The translations under genes and the position numbers were made by a program. Below, piece by piece: positions 5,538-12,671 of a DNA stretch of 13,802 nt. The DNA comes from an uncultured Senegalimassilia sp. Its GTDB lineage: Bacteria; Actinomycetota; Coriobacteriia; Coriobacteriales; Eggerthellaceae. Location: NCBI GenBank assembly GCA_937925385.1, contig CALEWN010000031.1:1-13802 (forward strand). Reading direction: 5' to 3'. Position 1 is the stretch's first letter. Each line of letters begins with the position of its first letter. Below the pieces are notes generated by a model. It worked only from the letters and a program-made list of their open reading frames with translations. It was not told the origin of the DNA and ran no database searches.

Positions 5538-8500
5538 ATGCCTCGTTTTTCTATTGTGATTGCTGCGTATGGTAACGCCGAATATTTGCCGGCATGTTTG
5601 GAGAGCGTTCGCTCTCAGGACTACGCCGATTGGGAAGCGATTGTTGTTGTAGATGCAAGCCCCGATGATTGTCTTCAAATTGCGCAGGGCTACGCACAAG
5701 ACGATGATCGATTCGTCGTGATCGGCAAATCGGTGAATGAGGGCTTGCACCTTGCGCGGAAAACTGGCGTAAAGGCTTGCGAAGGCGATTTCGTTACGTT
5801 TTTAGATGCCGACGATGAGCTGTGCCCGGGCGTGCTTTCCGCGTTGGCGGGGGTTTCCGAGCAAACGAATGCCGACGTTGTCCATTTCGGCATTGTGTGC
5901 GAGGATGGCGAAAAGTCCAATGGCATGGCGGCAGGGTTTGAAAAATGGGCAAATCACGATGCTCCGAATTTAACTCGATATGATGCATTGCAAACGGTCT
6001 TCGACCCGTCGTTTGGCTACAAAAGGGACTGGAATGCTCATCACCGCCTGTATCGCGCTTCGCTGTTAAAGGCTGCCTACGCTCGTATGACGGGCGCTCG
6101 TCTTGAGCGTGCTGAAGATGGATACGAATATTTAGTTGTTGCAAGCCTGATGCAGACGGAAATCACGCGAAACGACATCGTTGGATATAAATATTTTATT
6201 GGTCGTGGTGTCACAAGTGGCGATATGCTGTCGGTTGAATCGTTTGGGCGTTCCGCTCGACAGATTCGCGATTGCTACGATGCGGCAATTTCCTATGCTC
6301 AATCCACGGGAGATGAGGTCGTCCTTTCTTGTGCCAAAGGCTTTAAGGCGCGTGTGATTTATAGTCTGGCCAACGAGTGGTTTGAGCGTGTTTCCGATGC
6401 CGACAAGTTGGTTGCTGCCGATGTTGCATATGACGCCGTTGACGCGGTTGAGTTCGCTGCGCACGTTCATCGTTTCGTGCGTGATCGCGCGTATGCCTTG
6501 CTGCAGGCCGGTGACGTGGATGCCATGCGTGCGTCTGATGTGGCTGCGTGGTACGCCAAAGCCAAGGAGCTGTTGGGCAAAGGCGCTTCCGAAAGTCCCA
6601 CGTATCGCGAGTATTACTTGGCTGCGCGCAACCACATGGCCGACGTGCGCCATGCCATTCAACGTGCGGATTGGGATGCGCAGCGCGTGCGGATCTTCGT
6701 GTCCGCCCACAAAAACGTGGACCTGTTCGATGGAAACGTGCTGCAGCCGGTGCAGGTAGGCGCAGCGGCTGCGGGCCAGCGCTTCGACTGGGCGCTGCAT
6801 GACGATGAGGGCGACAACATCTCCGAGCTCAATCCGCAGTACTGTGAGCTCACGGCGCAATACTGGGCATGGAAGAACGTGGATGCCGAGTACTACGGCT
6901 TCTGCCATTATCGCCGCTATTTCGATTTCAGCGACACCGAGCACGAGGAAAACGAGTTCGGCGAGGTCATCGATGAATTCATCGATAGCTTGTCGCAAAA
7001 ACGTTACGCCTTGGATGACGATTCCATTCGTGCAGCGGTGCGTGGCTTCGACGTTATCACCACGCGTACGCAGGATATTCGCCGCTATATGGACGAGGAA
7101 GCAACGCTTCGCTCGCAGTACGATGCCGCGCCGAAGCTGTTCGTGGAAGATCTCGACCGCGTGATGGAGATCCTTGTTCGCCGCCACCCGGAATATCAGC
7201 AGGACGTGCAGACGTTCTTGGCGGGCCATACGGGACGTTTCTGCAATATGTTCATTATGCACCGCGAGGTGTTCCAGGAATATTGCGCCTGGTTGTTCCC
7301 CATTTTGGAGGAATTCACGACGACGGCAGACATGTCTTTGTACACCAAGGAGGGCCTGCGCACGCCGGGACACCTATCCGAGCGCCTGCTTAACGTCTTC
7401 CTGCTGCATCACGAGCGTGTGGGGGCGGGTTGGAAGATGAAAGAGTTGCAGTGCGTGCACTTGAACCAGCCGGATTTCCATTACGAACCGGAAATGGTGC
7501 TGCCCGAAGGCGATTTCCGTCCGGTGATCCCCGTTGCGTTCGCGGCGGACAACAACTATGTGCCCATGCTCACCACCACCATGTATTCCATGATGGCCAA
7601 CGCCTCCAAGGAGTATCGCTTCGAAGTGGTGGTTCTGCAGAAGGATATAGCATACGAGAACCGCGTGCTCATGACCGATTTCTTCGCGAGCCGTTTCGAC
7701 AACGTGTCCATTCAGTTCTGCGACGTATCGCGTCTGGTGAGCCAGTATGAATTGACCACCAATAACCCGCACATCAGCGTGGAGACGTACTACCGCTTCC
7801 TCATCCAGAAGCTCATGCCGCACTACGACAAGGTGCTGTACCTGGATTCCGACCTTATCGTGAAGGGCGACGTGTCGGAGCTGTTCAACGTGGACCTTGG
7901 CGACAATCTGCTGGCCGCCGTGCGCGACATCGACTTTTTGGGCAATGTGAACATGCAGGACGGCCAGCGCGCGAAGTACACGTGCGAGGTGCTGGGCATG
8001 CAGGATCCGTATGCGTACTTCCAGGCCGGCGTGCTGGTGCTGAACACGCGCGCCATGCGCGAGCTCCATCCCATCGAGAAGTGGCTCGAGTTCGCCTCCG
8101 ACGACCGGTTTATCTACAACGACCAGGACGTGCTCAACGCGCATTGCGAGGGGCGCGTGACGTATCTGCCTTACGACTGGAACGTTATGATCGACTGCGC
8201 CAACCGTATTGCGAACGTGTTCTCGCACGCGCCCGCGGCGGTGTTCGACGCGTTCAACGACTCGCGCGGCCACGAGAAGATTGTGCACTACGCGGGCTTC
8301 GAGAAGCCGTGGAAGATGACGAACTGCGACCGCTTCGAGCTGTACTGGGAGTACGCGCGCGACACGCCGTTCCGCGAGCGCCTAATGGCGCTGCTGTGGA
8401 AAGCCAGCATGCCCGCGCTCGCCGCGTCGCCGTCGGCCATCGACGATCACGAGTGCGCCGTGTCCGACGACAGCCCGCTGCGCAAGATCATCGACCCTAT

Positions 8501-8570
8501 TGCTCCTTTTGGTACCGCCCGCCGAGAGGTCTTGAAGTCGATAGGTCGCGCGGTGCAAGGGAAGAAGTAG
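5538..8570 (+). CDS. three-domain glycosyltransferase: GT2 + DUF4422 + GT8
   Basis: This 1010-residue cytoplasmic enzyme carries three glycosyltransferase-type domains and likely adds more than one sugar of the exported polymer. Residues 1 to about 230 are GT2: FSIVIAAYGNAEYL (4-17), VVVDASPDD (36-44), LARKTGVKACEGDF (72-85) and the metal site DADD (90-93). Residues about 230-380 are a helical linker. Residues 383 to about 625 match DUF4422, a capsule/exopolysaccharide synthesis domain, with IFVSAHK near the start and YYGFCHYRRYFDF, its hallmark, near 455-467. Residues about 662-930 are GT8: FAADNNYVPML, metal-binding DSD (770-772 in YLDSDLIV), FQAGVLVLN, NDQDVLN and HYAGFEKPW (917-925). The last 80 residues are a basic tail. 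Start: AAGGAG nine bases before ATG 5538. It sits 18 bases after the ATPase, so it is cotranscribed. GC is visibly lower before about 6450 than after. Which sugars are used is unknown. Confidence 0.9.
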   Translation: MPRFSIVIAAYGNAEYLPACLESVRSQDYADWEAIVVVDASPDDCLQIAQGYAQDDDRFVVIGKSVNEGLHLARKTGVKACEGDFVTFLDADDELCPGVLSALAGVSEQTNADVVHFGIVCEDGEKSNGMAAGFEKWANHDAPNLTRYDALQTVFDPSFGYKRDWNAHHRLYRASLLKAAYARMTGARLERAEDGYEYLVVASLMQTEITRNDIVGYKYFIGRGVTSGDMLSVESFGRSARQIRDCYDAAISYAQSTGDEVVLSCAKGFKARVIYSLANEWFERVSDADKLVAADVAYDAVDAVEFAAHVHRFVRDRAYALLQAGDVDAMRASDVAAWYAKAKELLGKGASESPTYREYYLAARNHMADVRHAIQRADWDAQRVRIFVSAHKNVDLFDGNVLQPVQVGAAAAGQRFDWALHDDEGDNISELNPQYCELTAQYWAWKNVDAEYYGFCHYRRYFDFSDTEHEENEFGEVIDEFIDSLSQKRYALDDDSIRAAVRGFDVITTRTQDIRRYMDEEATLRSQYDAAPKLFVEDLDRVMEILVRRHPEYQQDVQTFLAGHTGRFCNMFIMHREVFQEYCAWLFPILEEFTTTADMSLYTKEGLRTPGHLSERLLNVFLLHHERVGAGWKMKELQCVHLNQPDFHYEPEMVLPEGDFRPVIPVAFAADNNYVPMLTTTMYSMMANASKEYRFEVVVLQKDIAYENRVLMTDFFASRFDNVSIQFCDVSRLVSQYELTTNNPHISVETYYRFLIQKLMPHYDKVLYLDSDLIVKGDVSELFNVDLGDNLLAAVRDIDFLGNVNMQDGQRAKYTCEVLGMQDPYAYFQAGVLVLNTRAMRELHPIEKWLEFASDDRFIYNDQDVLNAHCEGRVTYLPYDWNVMIDCANRIANVFSHAPAAVFDAFNDSRGHEKIVHYAGFEKPWKMTNCDRFELYWEYARDTPFRERLMALLWKASMPALAASPSAIDDHECAVSDDSPLRKIIDPIAPFGTARREVLKSIGRAVQGKK

Positions 8571-8622
8571 AACGTACGAGCAATTGGCTTGTACGTGGTT
8601 TTGGCCGTTGTCGCATTCTGTG

Positions 8623-8657
8623 AAGAGGGCCCATTGTTATTTGCAATGGGCCCTCTT
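8623..8657 (+). terminator. intrinsic terminator of the exporter operon
   Basis: A perfect 14-bp stem (AAGAGGGCCCATTG at 8623-8636 with CAATGGGCCCTCTT at 8644-8657) encloses a 7-base loop TTATTTG and runs into TTTGTGTATG on the plus strand. It lies 53 bases after the three-domain glycosyltransferase stop, in the gap between two converging genes. On the minus strand no T-run follows, although the hairpin could still slow read-through there. Confidence 0.85.
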
Positions 8658-8697
8658 TGTGTATGATTTCAAATTTTGATGACGCGACGGCTTTTGT

Positions 8698-11600
8698 CTA
8701 ACCCAATATGTCGTTGACTCTCTGTTGCAATTCGGCGGGCATGACTGCTTTTCCGCCCAAGATATAGGCTTGCTCCACATCCTTGGTATGGGAAGGAAGG
8801 AATGCGGATGTGCCTTCGGAGTCTGCGCCTTCGATCGTCGTTGTGCTTATGCTTCCAAATCTTGGATTTGCATTTGTCAGAAGCACTACGCCGCCAGCTT
8901 TACCTGCGAGCGCTGCGCCGGCCAGCGCGTCAACGCCTTTGGGGTCAGGCGCTCCGGAGGCTAGGCATATGGTGGAAGGGGACAGCAGCCCGTGCTCGAC
9001 CATGTAGGTTGCGATTTGGTTGGAAGTGTCGTATCCATCCCAGCCCGATAGGCGCACAACGCGTTCTTTGCCGAAGACGTCCTCGACCGAGGCTTGGGGA
9101 ACCGCTCCATTGCCGCCTGGTACGTAAATCGTGCCGGATAGCTCCTTAATTGTGGATACCGCGGCTTCCGTTAGCTGTCGTCCATGTGCTTCGTCGGTTT
9201 CAAGGAAAATCGGTACCTGGTATTTATAAGCGTAAGAGCTAATTGACAATGCGTCCTGGAAATTTGTGGACATGGCCACTACTGCGTTGCTTCCTGGATT
9301 GCCGCCGTGCTCGGCGATTTTCTTTGCGCATTCAGTAGAAGTATCCCAGCTATCATACCCGAATATGCGGTCTTGCGTCTGGCAGCCAAATGTAGCCAGG
9401 CTTCCCTCGATATCGCCGGGAATGGCTCCTGCGCCGCCAATGATATAGGCTTTTTTCGCCCCAAGTGTTTGGACTGCCCTAGCGGCTGCGTCTGATAACG
9501 AATAACGATCGGTCAGTACGATGGGCGCATTGAGCACGCCCGCCAAGCCGGTAGCGCTCATCGCATCGGCGAAATCATCGTCTCGGGCGATGATGACCCA
9601 TTCCGAGCCTTCAGGGAAAGCCTCTGTAGCGATTCGAGCCGATGTGTCTGCTGCGCTTTCGCCCGCAAGACGCACCGCGCTGCCCTGTTCGGCTTCGTCG
9701 ATTTGGAACGCGAACGTACGGGTACCGTGGTACTTTCCCTTGCCGGTGATCACGATTGTCGCCGTTCCGGGTGCGGTGTTGTTTTCGTAATATATGTCGA
9801 AATCGCTGCCACTGTACAGGTATTTATTCCCAATGTAAACGTTAGGCTTTGGCTCGGCGGAGGTGCCATCAAATCCGATATCGTACGTATTTAGGGAGAT
9901 GGATGAGTTTGCAACATCTTGGTAATCCGTATTGTCAGTGTAGTAGTTTCGTTTAATGCCGGCATTTTGTGCGAACGAATCTGCAGCAGAACCTTTGACG
10001 CATGTTATTGTGCCGTTTTCGAGCCCTGACAAATCAAAGGCATTGTTTGAAATATTGGTCGTGTTAGGCGTTATGGTTGCGTTAACCAAATCGTAGCATT
10101 TGTAAAAAGCGTGCTCGTAAATGTTTCTTACCGATATGGGCAAGTCAATTGATTTGAGTGAAGTGCAGTTTTCGAAAGTGCTGTAGTTGATTTGTTGGAT
10201 ATTCGAGGGTAGCGAAACAGATTCAAGAGAGGTGCAGTTAATAAAAGCACCGCCGCCGATTTCAGCAACATCGGTAGGTATTTGCAGATCCTGTAAAGAT
10301 GTGCAGTTACCAAATGAGTTGTAACCGATTTTGCGAAGCGAATCAGGTAGATTGACCTGCTGCAGGGATTTGCAGTAACCGAATGCACTATTCGATATAG
10401 AGGTAACTCCTTCGGGTATATCAATCCTTTGCAAGGAAACGCATCCGGAAAATGAGCCTTCGCAGATTTGGCGAGCGCTATCGGGGACAATGACGTTGCT
10501 AAGCGCAGTGCAGCCGCCAAGACCGTTGATTTTTTTGATGCCTGGTGCAAACTTAACATTGGTAAGAGCTGGCGCCCCAAGCATACCGCCCGTTATACCA
10601 TCGGGCAGCGTGATGCTCTTCAGCGCGGTGCAGCCAGCAAATGTGCCGCTATTCGAATTACTAGGATAATAGCTTCCTCCTAGTTCGACTCCTTTTGTTG
10701 GAAGGTTGACCGTGGATAGCGACGCGCAATCGGCGAATGCCCCATCGTGTATTGCTTTTACGGTGTCGGGGAGGTTGATCGATGCAAAACCGCACCCTTT
10801 AAAGGCGCAACCTTCGATAGTTTTAACTGATTCCGGGATGTCCAAGCTTGTTAGTGCTTTGCAGTTGGAAAAGCAGTAGGAGGGTATGGTTTTAACACCG
10901 TTGGGGATGCTAACGGCTTCAAGAGCTTCGCAATTTTTAAACATGCTCGCAGATAGAGCGTTGACACTGTCTTCGAATGTGACGCTTTTGAGGGCCGGTG
11001 CGGAAAACATCGAGTAATCCCAGGCGTAGTAGTTTTCGCTTGAGAGTGCGGTGATGCCTTTGGGGATGTGTAGGTTCGTGAGCGATGTGCAGCCCTGGAA
11101 GACGTTGCCATAGCGCTTGGGTCCGTCGTTATAGCTGAAGAACACGCTTCCGATCTCGCAACCGCCTTCTGGTAGGCGCACCGACTCGAGCGCCTCGCAG
11201 CCGCTGAAAGCGAAGGCGCCGATCGATTTGACGGAGTCGGGGATGTCGACCGACTTGAGGGAAGGGCAGTTCGCCAGGAGGCCGCCGTCGATCGCCGACG
11301 CGTTGTTCGCGATAGCGACGCTCTCGAGGGCGGGGGCTGCAAAAGCTCCTGTTGTCGAATTGTGTGCATCGGGGGTGGTCAGCCCATCCGGGATGGCGAT
11401 GCGTTTGAGGGAGGTGCATCCGCTGAAAACAAAGCCGTAGCTACCGCGGTCATCTTTTGCGCCGATCTCGCAACCGCCTTCGGGCAGGCGCACTGACTCG
11501 AGCGCCTCGCAGCCGCTGAAAGCGTAGCTGCCTATCGATTTGACGGAGTCGGGGATGTCGATTGATTCAAGCGCCTCGCAGTCGCTGAAGACACTGGCCC

Positions 11601-12438
11601 CGATCGATTTGACGGAGTCGGGTATGTTGATTGATTTGAGAGAGGGGCAGTTCGCTAGGAGACCATTGCAAATCGTAGAGGTGCCTTTGGCAAATGTCAC
11701 GCTCTCTAGTTTTGGTGCGGAGAGGGCGCTAATACACGTTTCGAAATGGGTCGGATCTATAACGTCAAGTCCATCGGGGATTGTGATTGTTTTGAGCGAG
11801 GTGCATCCATCAAAAATGCTGCCATGAGCATCCAGGTATCCGCCTCTATGTCCAATTGTGCAACCGTTTTCCGGCAGATGGACTGACTCGAGATTCTTGT
11901 TGTTCTCAAATGCAAAGCCGCCGATGGATTTAACGCTGTTGGGTATGTAGATAGAGGTTAGCCATAGGTCGGTTCTGTCCGAAAGGTCGTAGTCGGACTG
12001 AGGGGTTTTCCCGCTAAAGGCGTACGCTGCGATTGCCGTTACGGGGTGACCATCTATCGACTCCGGAATGACGACGCCACGCTTGGTTTTTTCGTCCGTA
12101 GTACCGGTGATGGTTGCGTTGCCGTCTTCGTCGATGCTGTACGTGAGGGTGCTTTCCGCATCTTCGCCTGCGGACAGTGCCACGGGCGCTTCTTCGATTG
12201 CTGTTTCGACGGCCTGTTGAGGAGAGGAATCGTTTGCGGCGGCTAAGGTCGAATCGGGCTTATCGCCAAGAGTTTCCTCGTTGCTTGGCTCCTGCAATTC
12301 GGAGGTTGGGGAATTGTCGCTCCGGCTTTCCTGCGCCAAAGCTGGCGAGGGTATGCACATGGTGCTTGCTAGCATCGCCGCAACAGCTGTGCGTGTTGTG
12401 CGAGAAACAATATTTGGCTGAAACGCTCTTTTATCCAT
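8698..12438 (-). CDS. secreted BspA-like leucine-rich repeat protein with C-terminal CWB2 triad
   Basis: The 1246-residue product is a large surface protein. A signal peptide (1-35) has basic residues, a hydrophobic AAMLASTM core and a PALA|QE cleavage site. Residues 36-95 are a Ser/Glu/Asp-rich spacer. From about 97 to 835 run BspA-type (LRR_5) repeats of about 23 residues with the pattern IPDSVKSIGxxAFSGCEALE; some are grouped in longer super-repeats. Residues about 838-918 look like an Ig-like beta domain (GTATIVITGKGKYHGT near its end). Residues 922-1246 are three CWB2 repeats, opening VRLAGESAADTSARI, RIFGYDSWDTS and VVRLSGWDGYDTS and ending VNDILG. There is no LPXTG or transmembrane anchor, so the CWB2 triad should fix it non-covalently to a wall polymer. 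BspA-type LRRs in other bacteria serve adhesion, but the ligand here is unknown. GAGGAGG lies four bases before the ATG. It converges on the exporter operon. Confidence 0.93.
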   Translation of the reverse strand: MDKRAFQPNIVSRTTRTAVAAMLASTMCIPSPALAQESRSDNSPTSELQEPSNEETLGDKPDSTLAAANDSSPQQAVETAIEEAPVALSAGEDAESTLTYSIDEDGNATITGTTDEKTKRGVVIPESIDGHPVTAIAAYAFSGKTPQSDYDLSDRTDLWLTSIYIPNSVKSIGGFAFENNKNLESVHLPENGCTIGHRGGYLDAHGSIFDGCTSLKTITIPDGLDVIDPTHFETCISALSAPKLESVTFAKGTSTICNGLLANCPSLKSINIPDSVKSIGASVFSDCEALESIDIPDSVKSIGSYAFSGCEALESVRLPEGGCEIGAKDDRGSYGFVFSGCTSLKRIAIPDGLTTPDAHNSTTGAFAAPALESVAIANNASAIDGGLLANCPSLKSVDIPDSVKSIGAFAFSGCEALESVRLPEGGCEIGSVFFSYNDGPKRYGNVFQGCTSLTNLHIPKGITALSSENYYAWDYSMFSAPALKSVTFEDSVNALSASMFKNCEALEAVSIPNGVKTIPSYCFSNCKALTSLDIPESVKTIEGCAFKGCGFASINLPDTVKAIHDGAFADCASLSTVNLPTKGVELGGSYYPSNSNSGTFAGCTALKSITLPDGITGGMLGAPALTNVKFAPGIKKINGLGGCTALSNVIVPDSARQICEGSFSGCVSLQRIDIPEGVTSISNSAFGYCKSLQQVNLPDSLRKIGYNSFGNCTSLQDLQIPTDVAEIGGGAFINCTSLESVSLPSNIQQINYSTFENCTSLKSIDLPISVRNIYEHAFYKCYDLVNATITPNTTNISNNAFDLSGLENGTITCVKGSAADSFAQNAGIKRNYYTDNTDYQDVANSSISLNTYDIGFDGTSAEPKPNVYIGNKYLYSGSDFDIYYENNTAPGTATIVITGKGKYHGTRTFAFQIDEAEQGSAVRLAGESAADTSARIATEAFPEGSEWVIIARDDDFADAMSATGLAGVLNAPIVLTDRYSLSDAAARAVQTLGAKKAYIIGGAGAIPGDIEGSLATFGCQTQDRIFGYDSWDTSTECAKKIAEHGGNPGSNAVVAMSTNFQDALSISSYAYKYQVPIFLETDEAHGRQLTEAAVSTIKELSGTIYVPGGNGAVPQASVEDVFGKERVVRLSGWDGYDTSNQIATYMVEHGLLSPSTICLASGAPDPKGVDALAGAALAGKAGGVVLLTNANPRFGSISTTTIEGADSEGTSAFLPSHTKDVEQAYILGGKAVMPAELQQRVNDILG
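10900..11937 (-). repeat. super-repeats of 104-130 residues inside the LRR gene
   Basis: Three units begin with the same SVKSIG block: 11937-11548 (130 codons), 11547-11236 (104 codons) and 11235-10900 (112 codons). Each holds an LRR, then LPEGGCEIG or a variant, a variable loop, an FxGCTSL..IPDG LRR, another variable loop, and an APALESV..NCPSLKS LRR. The second and third units are close at DNA level: a stretch of about 65 bases starting at 11150 and at 11462 differs at only a few bases, exactly 312 bases apart. The first unit holds one extra LRR. This is internal duplication within a coding gene. Confidence 0.7.
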
Positions 12439-12477
12439 GCTTCCTCCTCGATCTGGCTCTACGACTTAAATAGTACG

Positions 12478-12522
12478 CTAGTAGCCTCTGATTTTGTTGT
12501 GCAACAAATCAGAGGCTACTAG
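12478..12522. repeat. long hairpin between the two surface-protein genes
   Basis: CTAGTAGCCTCTGATTTTGTTG (two parts: CTAGTAGCCTC then TGATTTTGTTG, 12478-12499) pairs with the right arm at 12502-12522 over 21 base pairs with one bulged base and a very small loop. It lies 40 bases upstream of the LRR gene start and about 150 bases after the stop of the preceding minus-strand gene. No T-run follows on either strand. It could end the upstream transcript, or shape the 5' leader of the LRR mRNA. Confidence 0.65.
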
Positions 12523-12585
12523 CTTGAAGCCCTAATCAAAGAAGCATCTATCATTCGGTGATTATTCGCGCTCAACGAGATGAGG

Positions 12586-12625
12586 GCGCGCCGCCAATAT
12601 GGGCAGAAGCATTTTGGCGGCGCGC
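12586..12625. repeat. GC-rich inverted repeat after the coiled-coil CWB2 gene
   Basis: GCGCGCCGCCAA (12586-12597) and TTGGCGGCGCGC (12614-12625) are exact 12-bp reverse complements around a 16-base loop. The element begins 46 bases after the stop codon of the minus-strand gene ending at 12672. There is no T-run beyond it on the minus strand, so it is at best an atypical terminator or a 3' stabilising hairpin. Confidence 0.6.
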
Positions 12626-12671
12626 GGATGGGTCCTGCTTGCAGCTTCGGCTTCGTTGAAGAGACCGATTG

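Noticed and set aside
3120..5750. 876-codon open frame on the minus strand
   Set aside because: It lies antisense to the clear ABC transporter genes; the product is rich in His, Arg and Gln with no domain motif, as expected for the opposite strand of a GC-rich gene.
6132..8288. Two long minus-strand frames (6132-7373 and 7374-8288)
   Set aside because: They mirror the three-domain glycosyltransferase gene, whose motifs are unmistakable on the plus strand; they lack motifs and ribosome sites.
8698..12438. Repeats in the LRR gene as a CRISPR or non-coding tandem array
   Set aside because: Repeat units are multiples of three, keep the frame, and encode a known protein repeat; spacers are not of even length.
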